This document shows, piece by piece, positions 18,133 to 26,869 of a DNA stretch of 64,000 nt (the stretch's first letter is position 1; each line of letters starts with the position of its first letter). The stretch comes from Pseudomonadota bacterium (GTDB lineage Bacteria; Pseudomonadota; Alphaproteobacteria; Dongiales; Dongiaceae), in assembly GCA_016183985.1 (NCBI GenBank), contig JACPDN010000016.1:1-64000 (forward strand). The letters are read 5' to 3'. The translations under genes and the position numbers were made by a program. Under the pieces are notes generated by a model. The model had not been told where the DNA came from. It searched no databases and was given only the letters and a program-made list of their open reading frames with translations.

Positions 18133-18576
18133 ATGACGCGTTTCTGGGTGATCGGCGGCGACTATGCCGACACGAATTTCGATCGTATTCAAGGTGGTGG
18201 CAAGGAAGACCGGATCGGCCCCTTTGCCAGCTATGACGAAGCCAAGGCCGCTTGGCAAAAGCGCGCGTGGGAGACGGTCGATCACGCCAATGCCCGCTAC
18301 CGGATCGAGGAAGAGGGCGGCGAGATTTGCTATTGGGTCGTCGGCGGCCCCTATTGCGATACCACCTTCAGCGAACCGGCGCCGGGCGGTGGCGAGCAGT
18401 GGTTCGGCCCCTTCGACAGCTATGACGAGGCCAAGACAGCCTGGTCGCGCCACGCCTGGTCAACGGTCGACGATGCCATGTGCCGCTACCGCATCGAGAA
18501 ACTGTCTAAAGGCCAGCATCCCGGGGGCCAACATCCTGAGGCTCCGCATCCGGCAATCGGCAAAGGCCATCGCTGA
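18133..18576 (+). CDS. Duplicated DUF4170-like protein
   Basis: From the ATG at 18133, with GAGGAAAG upstream, the 147-residue protein consists of two copies of a roughly 60-residue unit. Copy one runs MTRFWVIGGDYADTNF ... GPFASYDEAKAAW ... TVDHANARYRIE. Copy two runs CYWVVGGPYCDTTF ... GPFDSYDEAKTAW ... TVDDAMCRYRIE. The unit matches my memory of DUF4170, normally a single short domain in alphaproteobacteria, so this is an internal duplication. A His/Pro/Gly-rich tail of about 25 residues follows. No signal peptide is seen. The SemiSWEET gene starts five bases downstream, suggesting an operon. The function is unknown. Confidence 0.75.
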   Translation: MTRFWVIGGDYADTNFDRIQGGGKEDRIGPFASYDEAKAAWQKRAWETVDHANARYRIEEEGGEICYWVVGGPYCDTTFSEPAPGGGEQWFGPFDSYDEAKTAWSRHAWSTVDDAMCRYRIEKLSKGQHPGGQHPEAPHPAIGKGHR

Positions 18577-18581
18577 CAGTC

Positions 18582-18887
18582 ATGGCCACGCCAGGTGAAA
18601 TTTGGGTCGAGGCGATCGGCATCACGGCTGCCTGCCTCACCACTTTGAGCTTCCTGCCGCAGGCCTTGCGCATCTGGCGGCTGGGCTCGGCGCGCGATGT
18701 GTCGCTCACCATGTATCTGATGATGTTTGCCGGCCAGATCATGTGGCTGACTTATGGCGTCGTGATCGGCTCGGCCTCGCTCATTTTCTCCAATATCAGC
18801 GCATTGGTGCTGGTGGGCTCCGTGCTGCTGCTGAAGCTGCGCGACACTGCGGCCTTCAAGATCGGACAGCCGCCAGCCGCTGAATGA
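18582..18887 (+). CDS. SemiSWEET family small sugar-transporter-like protein
   Basis: The 101-residue protein has three hydrophobic helices, the single triple-helix bundle of SemiSWEETs (MtN3/saliva family), which work as homodimers to facilitate sugar movement. Family signatures are visible: AACLTTLSFLPQALRIWR in helix one, with the PQ turn; ARDVSLTMYLMMFAGQIMWL in the second; and an Asn in FSNISALVLVG in the third. The substrate cannot be predicted. The gene directly follows the DUF4170-like gene. Its last 32 bases overlap the 3' end of a convergent methyltransferase gene, which is unusual but both frames look real. Confidence 0.87.
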   Translation: MATPGEIWVEAIGITAACLTTLSFLPQALRIWRLGSARDVSLTMYLMMFAGQIMWLTYGVVIGSASLIFSNISALVLVGSVLLLKLRDTAAFKIGQPPAAE

Positions 18888-19410
18888 CCGCCGGCCTCGG
18901 CTGCGCGACCTCGCCGCTGAAATAGCCTAGTACCGTCAATTGGGATTCCTGCGCAAAGTCCAGCAGCTCGCCGGGCCGCAGCAGAAAGGCCGGGTTGCTG
19001 GGCTTGCCGAAGCGTTCGTTGCCGATGGCGAAAGTCTCGTAGATCAGCAGCCCGCCCGGTGCCAGCGCGTGCCCCAAGAGCGGCAGCAAAGGCCGGTGTA
19101 GATAGTTCGTGATGACGATGCCGGCAAATTTTCGCCCGCCGAGCGGCCAGGGGCTGCCGTCCTCGAGATCGGCGCCCAGAACCTCGACGCCTTGCGGCCA
19201 GTCCCTCGCTCGCAAGGCCATGATGTCTCGGTCGAGCGCTACGACAGGATGGCCTTGCCCGCTCAAATAATGGGTATGTCTTCCGCCCCCGGCCGCGAGG
19301 TCCAGCACGGTGCCGCCAGGAGTGAGTGCCGGCGCCCATTGGACGACCCAAGGTGAGGGGGCTGATATAAGGGTTGTGTCCGTCACATCACACGCATTTG
19401 TCAAAGACAT
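18856..19410 (-). CDS. Class I SAM-dependent methyltransferase
   Basis: The 184-residue protein has the class I methyltransferase core: motif I LDLAAGGGRHTHYL near residue 37, the acidic end of strand two (VVALDRDIMAL), strand four IVITNYLHRPLL near 98 and post-motif segment LAPGGLLIYETF near 117. The TNYLHRPL segment and overall size resemble the tellurite-resistance TehB-like methyltransferase group, but the substrate is not evident. It is divergent from the DUF1178 gene (115-base gap). Its stop lies inside the 3' end of the SemiSWEET gene on the other strand. Confidence 0.82.
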   Translation of the reverse strand: MSLTNACDVTDTTLISAPSPWVVQWAPALTPGGTVLDLAAGGGRHTHYLSGQGHPVVALDRDIMALRARDWPQGVEVLGADLEDGSPWPLGGRKFAGIVITNYLHRPLLPLLGHALAPGGLLIYETFAIGNERFGKPSNPAFLLRPGELLDFAQESQLTVLGYFSGEVAQPRPAVIQRLAAVRS

Positions 19411-19525
19411 GTCATTGGCGAGGGGCAGAAGCTGGCATTTTGGCGCCTGGCCTCTATATTCTTAACCTATATGGGCGATCCTGTAAGGGTCGCGATTGGC
19501 GCAGGATTTGCGAGCTTCTTAGGTC

Positions 19526-19948
19526 ATGATCGTCTTTCAACTCAACTGTGGCACGGGCCACACTTTCGACATCTGGTTCCGGGACGGCGCCACCGCCGAC
19601 CGGCAGCTGGCCCGGAAGCTGGTCGAATGCCCGGAATGCGGCGACCGCAAGGTTTCCAAGGCCTTGATGGCGCCGCGCATTTCCTCGAAAGGGGAGAAGG
19701 TGCCGGGCCAGAACATGGCGGTGCTGGCTAAATCCATGCGCGACCAGCTGGTCGAGGTGCGCAAACAGGTCGAAGCCAATTGCGACTATGTCGGCGACAA
19801 GTTTGCCGAGGAAGCGCGCAAGATCCATTACGGCGAAACCGAAGCGCGCGGCATCTTCGGCGAAGCGAGCGAAGAGCAGCACAAGGAATTGTCGGAAGAG
19901 GGCATCGACGTTGCCCGCATTCCCTGGCTGCCCAGGGATGATGCCTGA
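19526..19948 (+). CDS. DUF1178 family protein
   Basis: The 140-residue protein matches the DUF1178 family, common in proteobacteria and of unknown function. It begins MIVFQLNCGTGHTFDIWF, has a zinc-ribbon-like VECPECGDRKVSKALMAP near residue 37, and ends with the conserved NCDYVGDKFAEEARKIHYGE ... GIFGEA ... EEGIDVARIPWLPR pattern. Cys residues in the N-terminal third could bind zinc. It appears to be monocistronic and is followed by a REP-like region. Confidence 0.9.
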   Translation: MIVFQLNCGTGHTFDIWFRDGATADRQLARKLVECPECGDRKVSKALMAPRISSKGEKVPGQNMAVLAKSMRDQLVEVRKQVEANCDYVGDKFAEEARKIHYGETEARGIFGEASEEQHKELSEEGIDVARIPWLPRDDA

Positions 19949-20018
19949 AGGCGGCGACGCTCGAGGCATCAAGGCGCCTCCAGTGCATTTCATGTCTTGG
20001 CAGAAATGCCTCTTCTTT

Positions 20019-20132
20019 CGTCATCCCCGGGCCTAGTCGGTGGGATCCCTGGGATCCGCTGTCTGCTGGATAGACTGGATGCCCGGGGCAAGGCCGGGCA
20101 TGACGGAGTGGGCCTGGGCGTGACGGAGTGGG
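20019..20132. repeat. REP-like palindromes with a short direct repeat
   Basis: A well-preserved unit, TGGAT followed by GCCCGGGGCAAGGCCGGGC and TGACG, lies at 20076-20104. A degenerate opposite-facing half (CGTCATCCCCGGGCC) lies at 20019-20033, with GGGATCCCTGGGATCC between them. The phrase TGACGGAGTGGG then occurs twice, at 20101 and 20121. It belongs to the same repeat family as 11595-11668 and 38419-38449. Confidence 0.72.
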
Positions 20133-20163
20133 TTTAGCGGTTCCGAGAAACCGTGAACGACTC

Positions 20164-20613
20164 TCAGCTAATCCAGTCGACGATATAGTCTTCCGGTTCG
20201 CCGGCCTTGGTTTCTGAAATCGCCTTGCGGCGGATGGAGATGCCGGCTTGATGGACCGTGCGCGGATCGCCCGAGACGAGGGGGTGCCACCAGGGCAAAT
20301 CATCGCCGTTATAAACGAGCTTGTAGGCGCAGGTTTCGGGGAGCCAGTCGATGCGCCCGATATTGCGCGGTGACAGCTGCACGCAATCCGGCACGATGCT
20401 CTTGCGGTTCTTATAGTCCTTGCACTGGCAGCTTCTGAGATCGAGCTGCTTGCAGGCGATGTTGGTGAAGAGCACCTGATTGGTGTCAGCGTCGCGCAGC
20501 TTGACGAGGCAGCATTTGCCGCAGCCGTCGCACAGACTCTCCCACTGCGCCGGCGTCATCCTGGATAATGGCGTCGTCTTCCAGAAAGGCTCCTGTTGGG
20601 GAGCCTTCTTCAC
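20164..20613 (-). CDS. YcgN family cysteine-cluster protein
   Basis: The family segment PFWKTTPLSRMTPAQWESLC begins right after a GTG at 20613, preceded by AAGGTGG. I choose that GTG, giving 149 residues, rather than an in-frame ATG farther upstream inside phaZ. The GTG overlaps the phaZ stop as GTGA, indicating translational coupling. The motif CDGCGKCCLVKLRD and later CKQLDLRSCQCKDY and CAYKLVYNGDDLPWWHPL are typical of the YcgN/UPF0260 family. Its clustered cysteines may bind iron-sulfur or zinc. The function is unknown, although the family is widely conserved. Confidence 0.88.
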   Translation of the reverse strand: MKKAPQQEPFWKTTPLSRMTPAQWESLCDGCGKCCLVKLRDADTNQVLFTNIACKQLDLRSCQCKDYKNRKSIVPDCVQLSPRNIGRIDWLPETCAYKLVYNGDDLPWWHPLVSGDPRTVHQAGISIRRKAISETKAGEPEDYIVDWIS

Positions 20614-21839
20614 GCCACCTTGTTCCCACGGATGAAGGCGCCGACCGCCGGGCTGATGCGCTCGCGCCAGGACCGGCCGCTGAAGAGGCCGTAATGGCCG
20701 ACCTTGGGTTCGGTCACTTCCAGGCGCAGCTTGTCTGGAATGCTGGAGCAGAGGATCTGTGCCGCATGGCACTGGCCGGTACCGGTGATGTCGTCACGGC
20801 CGCCTTCGACCGTCATCAGGCCGACGTTGCGGATCGCCTTGGGGTTCACCAATTGGCCGCGATGCTTGAGGCGGCCCTTCATCAGCGCATGTTCCTGGAA
20901 CACGATGCTGACCGTATCCAGATAGAATTGCGCATCGAGATCCATGACCGCGAGATATTCCTCGTAGAAACGGCGATGCGCGCGGGCGAATTGATCGTCG
21001 CCCTTGGCATGGGCCCAGAGGAAATCGATATGCGCCTTCAAATGCCGGTCCGGATTGAGCGACATGAAACCGGAGAGCTGCAACAGGCCGGGATAGACAC
21101 GGCGGCCGTTGCCGGGATGCATCGGCGGCACGTTATGGATGGCGGCCGTCTCGAAGGTCGAGAGCGAATGCGATTGCGCAAGCCGGGTCACTTCGGTCGT
21201 GCCGACCCGCGTATCGACCGGCCCGCCCATGATGATGAGATTTTTCGGCGTCAGCGGATCCTTGGCCTCCGCCATCAGCGACACGGCGACGATCGAGGCC
21301 GGCGCCGGCTGGCAGATCGCCAGCACGCTCACGTCCGGGCCGATATGGCGAATGCAGCGTTGCAGCACGTCGACATAATCTTCGAAACCGAAGCGGCCAT
21401 CGCTCAAGGGCACTTCGCGCGCATCCTGCCAGTCGGTGACGTAGACGTCGTGAGCTACCAGCAGGCTTTCGATCGTGTCGCGCACCAGGGTGGCGAAATG
21501 GCCGGAGAGCGGTGCTACCAGCAGCACCTTCGGATCGTTGCGGGGCTTTTCCAACACGCGTTCGAATTGGACCAGGTGGCAGAAGGGCTCGCCGTGAATG
21601 AGCTTCTCGCGCACCGCGACCGCTTCGCCATCGATGGTGACTTGGGCGATGCCGAATTCCGGTCGCCCGTGGCGCCGTGTGGCACGTCCGAAAATCTCGC
21701 AGACAGCGGCGCCGGCACGAAGCAGCGTCGTTTCCGAAAGCGGATTGTGGGGATGTGCCAGCAGATCGCGCCAGGTATCGGCGGCAAGCCGGAACGGGGT
21801 CAGGGCCAGATATTGGGCCTCGATGGCATGATAAAGCAT
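20610..21839 (-). CDS. phaZ: Intracellular polyhydroxyalkanoate depolymerase
   Basis: The 409-residue protein matches the intracellular PhaZ family, which mobilises stored polyhydroxybutyrate granules. The nucleophile is a cysteine rather than serine, seen in VLAICQPAPASIVAVSLMA near residue 182, and the catalytic His lies in the C-terminal EPKVGHYGLFSG. LIIMGGPVDTRVGTTEV and ILCSSIPDKLRLEVTEPKVG are also family-typical. There is no signal peptide, as expected for a granule enzyme. The gene is translationally coupled to the YcgN-like gene. Its presence implies that the organism makes PHA, although no synthase lies in this window. Confidence 0.92.
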   Translation of the reverse strand: MLYHAIEAQYLALTPFRLAADTWRDLLAHPHNPLSETTLLRAGAAVCEIFGRATRRHGRPEFGIAQVTIDGEAVAVREKLIHGEPFCHLVQFERVLEKPRNDPKVLLVAPLSGHFATLVRDTIESLLVAHDVYVTDWQDAREVPLSDGRFGFEDYVDVLQRCIRHIGPDVSVLAICQPAPASIVAVSLMAEAKDPLTPKNLIIMGGPVDTRVGTTEVTRLAQSHSLSTFETAAIHNVPPMHPGNGRRVYPGLLQLSGFMSLNPDRHLKAHIDFLWAHAKGDDQFARAHRRFYEEYLAVMDLDAQFYLDTVSIVFQEHALMKGRLKHRGQLVNPKAIRNVGLMTVEGGRDDITGTGQCHAAQILCSSIPDKLRLEVTEPKVGHYGLFSGRSWRERISPAVGAFIRGNKVA

Positions 21840-21894
21840 ATTAATTCTTTACGCTGCGATGCGACATTAGGCAACCCTAACCCGGTAAGATGTC

Positions 21895-22989
21895 TTAATT
21901 CTTAAGAAGCACCCCAGCTTCGATCGGCCAAGTTAACCATAATTCGGCGTCTTTGGTAAAAATATCCGCGTCCACGGCCGAGCGGCGATTCTGCAACGAG
22001 ACCGAAATCGGCGCCGTGCCTTCACGCCAATCTGCCAGCAACAGGCTGCGATCGCCCAGATAAGAACCGGCAAGCGCACGCCCTGAAACGACATTGTCCG
22101 AACCTTGTGGCGCCGTCGCCACAGCATCAATTTTTTCAGGACGGACAGCGACAATGGCCGTCTCGCCGGGAGCTGCACCATTGGTGGCGGGGACGCGCAC
22201 ATGCTGGCCGGGCGCGATCTCGATCGCGGCGACACCACCGGCGATGCTGACGATGCGGCCTTCGAAGAAATTCATATTGCCGATGAAGCCCGCGACCTCG
22301 CGGCAATTCGGCCGCTCATAGAGTGCTGCTGCCGTGTCGATCTGCAGCACTTGGCCCCGTGCCATCACCGCGATGCGGTCGGAGAGAGACAGGGCTTCTT
22401 CCTGGTCATGGGTCACGAAGATGAACGTGATGCCGAGAGATTTCTGCAACTGCCGGAGTTCGATCTGCATCTCTTCGCGCAGCTTTTTGTCGAGCGCCCC
22501 CAGCGGCTCGTCGAGCAGTAGCACCTTGGGCTCGCACACGATGGCGCGCGCCAGGGCAACGCGCTGACGCTGGCCACCTGAAATCTGGTTGGCGCGGCGG
22601 TTGCCGAGGCCGGAGAGGCGCACCATGTCGAGCGCTTGCGCGACCTTCTTGGCGATGCTGGCCTTGTCGAGACCGCGATTGATGAGGCCATAGGCGATGT
22701 TCTCGGCGATATCGAGATGCGGGAAGATCGCGTAGGACTGGAACACCATATTGGTCGGCCGCTGGTTGGGCGGCCTGATGCCCATCGCCTCGCCATCGAT
22801 CAGGATGTCGCCCTCGGTCTGCCGCTCGAAGCCGCCGATCATGCGGAGCAGGGTGGTCTTGCCGCAGCCCGATGGCCCCAGCAGCGAGAAGAACTCGCCC
22901 GGCGCGATATCGAAACTGGCGCTATCGACCGCGGCAAAGGTGCCGAACCTCTTGCTGACAGATTTCAGGGAAATCATGGGTGCTGCCAT
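21895..22989 (-). CDS. Polyamine-type ABC transporter ATP-binding protein
   Basis: The start at 22989 (GAGGT upstream) gives 364 residues. The ATPase core has Walker A GPSGCGKTT near residue 38, signature ISGGQRQRVALARAI near 135, Walker B VLLLDEPLGALD and switch FIFVTHDQEEALSL. A TOBE regulatory domain covers roughly residues 285-360. The family is PotA-like (spermidine/putrescine and related cations). The upstream order of binding protein, permease, permease, then this ATPase is that of a complete importer. The ATPase is the last gene. A 55-base gap separates its stop from phaZ on the same strand. Confidence 0.9.
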   Translation of the reverse strand: MAAPMISLKSVSKRFGTFAAVDSASFDIAPGEFFSLLGPSGCGKTTLLRMIGGFERQTEGDILIDGEAMGIRPPNQRPTNMVFQSYAIFPHLDIAENIAYGLINRGLDKASIAKKVAQALDMVRLSGLGNRRANQISGGQRQRVALARAIVCEPKVLLLDEPLGALDKKLREEMQIELRQLQKSLGITFIFVTHDQEEALSLSDRIAVMARGQVLQIDTAAALYERPNCREVAGFIGNMNFFEGRIVSIAGGVAAIEIAPGQHVRVPATNGAAPGETAIVAVRPEKIDAVATAPQGSDNVVSGRALAGSYLGDRSLLLADWREGTAPISVSLQNRRSAVDADIFTKDAELWLTWPIEAGVLLKN

Positions 22990-22996
22990 GCTGACC

Positions 22997-23809
22997 TCAA
23001 AGAACGGAGGAATCGCTGCCGGAAACGCCGCGGCGGCGCAGCCATTCGGCAAACACCACAAGCACGATCGAAACCATCAGAATGAGTGAACCCAGCGCCA
23101 GCACGTCCGGAATCTTCGACGGAAAACGCAGGCTGCTGAAAATGAAAATGGGCAAGGTCGCTTCGCTGCCGGCAAGGAAGAAGGCCAGCAGATATTCATC
23201 GAAGGACGTGATGAAGCAGAGCAGCAGGCTGGAAACGATGCCCGGCATGACCAGCGGCAGCGTCACGCGCCGGAAACTCTGCCAGGCGGAATCGCCGAGA
23301 TCGCGCGAGGCTTCTTCGAGGCTGCGGTCGAAGCCCTCCATGCGCGCGATCAGCACCAGCATGGAAAGCGGCACGGTGATGAGCACATGCGAAGCGCCAA
23401 CGGTCCAGAGCGAGAGATCGACGTCCAACCCACGGCGCAGGATGACCAGCGTCGAAACGCCGATCACCATGTAAGGGATGACCAGCGGCAACATGATGAG
23501 AGCGTAGATCCCGCGCCGGAACGGAATGCGATAGCGTGTCATGGCGCGGGCAGCCAACAGCCCAAAGAAAGTACTGCCGATGGAAACGCCGACGCCCACT
23601 TTCACGCTGGCCCAAAGCGCTGCCTGCAGCGCCGAATTGGCCATGAGGTTTTCATACCATTTCAAGGTGAAGCCCTTGAACGGCAAGGTCACATAAATGT
23701 TGTCGTTGAACGAGAAGAGCGGCAGCAGCAGGACCGGCACATAGAGGAACGCGAGATAAAGAACCGCGAACAGCGAGAGAAGGTTGAAATGCTTGCGCAA
23801 ACTCTCCAT
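22997..23809 (-). CDS. Polyamine-type ABC transporter permease (PotC-like)
   Basis: The ATG at 23809 yields 270 residues with six hydrophobic helices. The frame continues upstream into the previous permease gene, but MESLRKHFNLLSLF is the natural N-terminus. The coupling motif is ASRDLGDSAWQSFRRVTLPLVMPG near residue 180, matching the PotC-type EAA loop, and FSFNDNIYVTLPFKGFTLKWYENL is typical of the family's first periplasmic loop. The gene starts five bases after the stop of the PotB-like gene and ends seven bases before the ATPase gene. Confidence 0.9.
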   Translation of the reverse strand: MESLRKHFNLLSLFAVLYLAFLYVPVLLLPLFSFNDNIYVTLPFKGFTLKWYENLMANSALQAALWASVKVGVGVSIGSTFFGLLAARAMTRYRIPFRRGIYALIMLPLVIPYMVIGVSTLVILRRGLDVDLSLWTVGASHVLITVPLSMLVLIARMEGFDRSLEEASRDLGDSAWQSFRRVTLPLVMPGIVSSLLLCFITSFDEYLLAFFLAGSEATLPIFIFSSLRFPSKIPDVLALGSLILMVSIVLVVFAEWLRRRGVSGSDSSVL

Positions 23810-23813
23810 GGCG

Positions 23814-24737
23814 TCAGATATCCGCGGCCTTGAGACGCTTGCGGCCGATGGCGGCAAGGAAAGCGCAGACCGCCAGAGTGATCGCCAACATCATGATGCA
23901 GGAAAGCGCCGCGCCCAGTGGCGCATTATTGGCCTTGCCGAACTGGGTGACGATGGAATTGCCGATCATGATGCCGGAGGTGCCGCCGACCAGCGTCGGC
24001 GTGATGTAGTCGCCGACCGTCGGAATGAAGACCAGCAATGTCGCCGAGATGGTTCCCGGCAAAGAGAGCGGGAATGTGATGCGCCAGAAGCGCTTCCATT
24101 TGGAATCGCCCAGATCCTGTGCCGCTTCCAAATAGGACCGGTCGATTTTTTCAAGGCTCACGTAAATGGGCAGCACGGCATAGGCCGCCCAGGCATGTGC
24201 CAGCGTGATCGTGACGGCGGTCGGATTGTAGAGCAGGAATTCCAGCGGCTTGTCGATGAACCCGACGAATTTGAGGCCGGAATTGATGACGCCGTTAAAG
24301 CCCAGAATGACCTTCCAGGCAAAAATGCGCAGCAGATAGCTGGTCCAGAAGGGGACGGTCAGCAGGATGATCCAGATGAGCTTCGATTTCTCGATGCGGA
24401 AGGCCATGAAATAGGCCATCGGATAGGCCAGCACCACGACAGCGATGGTTGCGGTCAGCGACATCCACAGCGATTTCATGATGAGGATGCGATAGAGCGC
24501 GCCTTCCTCGGTAAAGAGGACGCGGTAATTGTCGAGATTCCAGGCCGGCAGGATATCGAAGCCGGTCTGGGTCCAGAAGCTGACGACGACGATGCCGATG
24601 AGCGGCACCACCATCATGCCGAGCACGATGAGCAGAGTCGGCAGAATGAGCCAGAGGCCGTCCAGCCATTCCGGCCGGGCGGCGGTGAAGTCGGCAGGGG
24701 CCGAGGATGGGGTCGAGGAATGGGCTTGTGCGGTCAT
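23814..24737 (-). CDS. Polyamine-type ABC transporter permease (PotB-like)
   Basis: The 307-residue inner-membrane protein has six predicted helices, a proline/alanine-rich cytoplasmic N-terminus of about 30 residues, and the EAA loop AAQDLGDSKWKRFWRITFPL near residue 205. FFWRIT/FPLSLPGT and the following VFIPTVGDYITPTLVGG are characteristic of PotB-type permeases. It pairs with the PotC-like permease downstream. The binding-protein gene lies 77 bases upstream on the same strand. Confidence 0.9.
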   Translation of the reverse strand: MTAQAHSSTPSSAPADFTAARPEWLDGLWLILPTLLIVLGMMVVPLIGIVVVSFWTQTGFDILPAWNLDNYRVLFTEEGALYRILIMKSLWMSLTATIAVVVLAYPMAYFMAFRIEKSKLIWIILLTVPFWTSYLLRIFAWKVILGFNGVINSGLKFVGFIDKPLEFLLYNPTAVTITLAHAWAAYAVLPIYVSLEKIDRSYLEAAQDLGDSKWKRFWRITFPLSLPGTISATLLVFIPTVGDYITPTLVGGTSGIMIGNSIVTQFGKANNAPLGAALSCIMMLAITLAVCAFLAAIGRKRLKAADI

Positions 24738-24814
24738 GAATGGGCGATACCTGTCGCCGCGTGCGGGAGCCGATGGTGGAAACCATCAGCTCCCGACGAC
24801 AGCGGCATAGCGGC

Positions 24815-25921
24815 TCAGGCGCCGGCCTTCACTTCTTCGAAGACCTTCTGCACCCTTTCGGTGTCCAGGATCGGCTGCTGGACGATGCCCTTCGAGAAGA
24901 AGTCCGATGGATCTTTCGGCAGGCCGCGTTCGGCCAGCGTCTTCTCGTCGACCAAATCGAAGGTCTTCTTGTTCGAATGGCCGTAGCCTTGCGCTTCGAT
25001 CAGCCACTTGCCGGCCTCGGGTGCCGTCATGGCGTTGATGAGGTCATAGGCTTTGTCGACATGCGGTGCGTCCTTGGTCAGGACCAGGCCGCAGCAATAG
25101 CTCATGATGCCTTCCTTGGGGTTCGCGAACTTGATGTTGACCCCCTGGCCGGTCAGCGTCACGACCGAGCTGTTCCAGCCGGTCGAGGCGACGAGCTCGC
25201 CCGATGCCAGCGCCTGTTCCACTGCCGAGTTGCTGTCCCAATAGAAGCGCACCAGCGGCTTCTGTTTCACCAGCAATGCCTTGGCCTTCCCCAATTCCTC
25301 ATCGGTCATGTTGAAGGGATCCTTGGCGCCGGCCACGATGCCGGCAATCGGCACGGCTTCGGTGGCGTCGGCCGACATCGCGATCTGGCCGGTGTAGCGC
25401 TCATCCCACAGCATGTTCCAGGATTCCTCCTTCGCCTCGAAGAGATCCGGGCGATAGAGGATCGACGTATTGCCCCAATCGACGGGGATGAAGAACTGCT
25501 CGCCCTTGTCGCCTTGCGCATAAGGGAGCTTGGTGAGGCCGGGGAAGAGATCGGCGAAATTGGTGAGGCGGCTGGTATCGATCGCCTGCAGCACATCGGC
25601 ATCGCGCCAGCGCTTCAAGTCGAGATTGCAGGGGTGAACGATGTCGACCTTGAAGCCGCTCCTGACCTTGGTCAGCGCTTCTTCGACATCGCCGAAGACC
25701 GGGCCTTCCGGCTCGGCATTGTTTTTGGCGGTGTAGCCGGGATGGAAGCCCGGGTCGTTATATCCTTCCCAGGTGAAATAGATGACCTCGCCATCGGCGG
25801 CCTTGGCGCGGCCGACCGGCAGCATGGTCATGGTAAGGCCGGCGGCGGTCAGCATCTGCAGGATGTCGCGTCGCGACATGCGGCCGGATTTCATGGCTTT
25901 CAGAAAATCTTGGGTCTCCAT
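24815..25921 (-). CDS. Polyamine-type ABC transporter substrate-binding protein (PotD-like)
   Basis: The start at 25921 is chosen because GGAGGG lies eight bases upstream; the frame is open further 5'. The 368-residue product begins with MSRRDILQMLTAAGLTM, a twin-arginine-like signal, and cleavage probably falls after GRAKA near residue 41. The mature protein has the PotD/PotF fold features VIYFTWEGYNDPGF and WNMLWDERYTGQIAM. This group binds spermidine, putrescine or other small cationic or amino compounds; the ligand is not fixed by sequence. It is the first gene of the four-gene importer operon and the expected site of its promoter. PuuD-like and PuuB-like genes elsewhere in the window fit polyamine use. 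Confidence 0.88.
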   Translation of the reverse strand: METQDFLKAMKSGRMSRRDILQMLTAAGLTMTMLPVGRAKAADGEVIYFTWEGYNDPGFHPGYTAKNNAEPEGPVFGDVEEALTKVRSGFKVDIVHPCNLDLKRWRDADVLQAIDTSRLTNFADLFPGLTKLPYAQGDKGEQFFIPVDWGNTSILYRPDLFEAKEESWNMLWDERYTGQIAMSADATEAVPIAGIVAGAKDPFNMTDEELGKAKALLVKQKPLVRFYWDSNSAVEQALASGELVASTGWNSSVVTLTGQGVNIKFANPKEGIMSYCCGLVLTKDAPHVDKAYDLINAMTAPEAGKWLIEAQGYGHSNKKTFDLVDEKTLAERGLPKDPSDFFSKGIVQQPILDTERVQKVFEEVKAGA

Positions 25922-26202
25922 CACGCATTCCCTCCTGTCCCGGTTCATTTTTGGTACCGGTCTTTTGCCGGTATTCTTATTATTCCTGTGTACAGCTAAT
26001 CTTGCCACCCCATTCCTCGCCCTGCAACAGGGCTTAGCACCCTTTACGCCCGGTCAGAATTCACGCAAAGGAGGTGTGGCAGCGCCCACGCAAAGCTGAA
26101 AATATGAAGTGGATCGCGCCTGGGTGACCGCAATCACTTCGCCTGTCGGATCAGCTGCCCCAAATGGGGCGGGTTGGGGCTAGGATTTATGAGGCATCGA
26201 TC

Positions 26203-26865
26203 ATGACGACCCTGAGGGTCTTGCGGCGCCGCGTCGGCGGTCTCGCCATTTTACTTTTCGTCGCCAGTGGCGGCATGGCTGTCGCCCAGGACAAGACGGT
26301 TGCCATTGTCGAAGACACTAGCGGCAATATCGTCGGCGTCGAGCCACTTGATCTGCTGCGCACCGGACGCGAGATCGTCCTCACTGCGCAATCCGGCCTT
26401 ATCGTTTCCTATCTCAATTCATGTCAGCGCGAGAATATTCGCGGTGGCAAGGTCGTCATCGGTGAAGTCCAGTCCGATGTGCAGGGCGGCGAGGTCTCGC
26501 GCCGCCGCGTTCCTTGCGACGCGGCCGCCTTGAACCTGACGCCGGAGCAGGCCAATCAGAGTGCGACGCTGGTCTTTCGCGATCCGCCCAAGGAGAAGGG
26601 CATCAACTTCCTGCTGAATACGCGCCAACCGATCGTGATTGCACCCGGCCTTGCCGAGGTGAAGCTTGAGCAGCTGGAAAAGGTCAAATCGACCCGCGTC
26701 GTCAAAGTGGCCAAGGGCATCGCCGATCTGACGGCGGAGCATGGATTGCTGGATCAGGGCGGTCTCTATCAGCTGACCGCCGGCGATAGGACCGTGAAAT
26801 TCCGGGTCGGCAAAGAGGCGACCGACAACCCCATGCCGATCCTGCAGCGCGCGATCCGCCTCTAA
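26203..26865 (+). CDS. Exported protein of unknown function
   Basis: From the ATG at 26203 the product is 220 residues with a signal peptide: an Arg-rich n-region (LRVLRRRVGG), a hydrophobic core, and cleavage after MAVA near residue 30. The mature domain includes REIVLTAQSGLIVSYLNSC and ENIRGGKVVIGEVQSDVQGG, a beta-rich stretch reminiscent of small periplasmic domains. It has two cysteines that could form a disulfide. No catalytic motif is seen. It converges on cueR with four bases between them and appears to be monocistronic, following the divergent polyamine importer by 281 bases. I see no clear feature in that gap. Confidence 0.65.
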   Translation: MTTLRVLRRRVGGLAILLFVASGGMAVAQDKTVAIVEDTSGNIVGVEPLDLLRTGREIVLTAQSGLIVSYLNSCQRENIRGGKVVIGEVQSDVQGGEVSRRRVPCDAAALNLTPEQANQSATLVFRDPPKEKGINFLLNTRQPIVIAPGLAEVKLEQLEKVKSTRVVKVAKGIADLTAEHGLLDQGGLYQLTAGDRTVKFRVGKEATDNPMPILQRAIRL

Positions 26866-26869
26866 GAGC

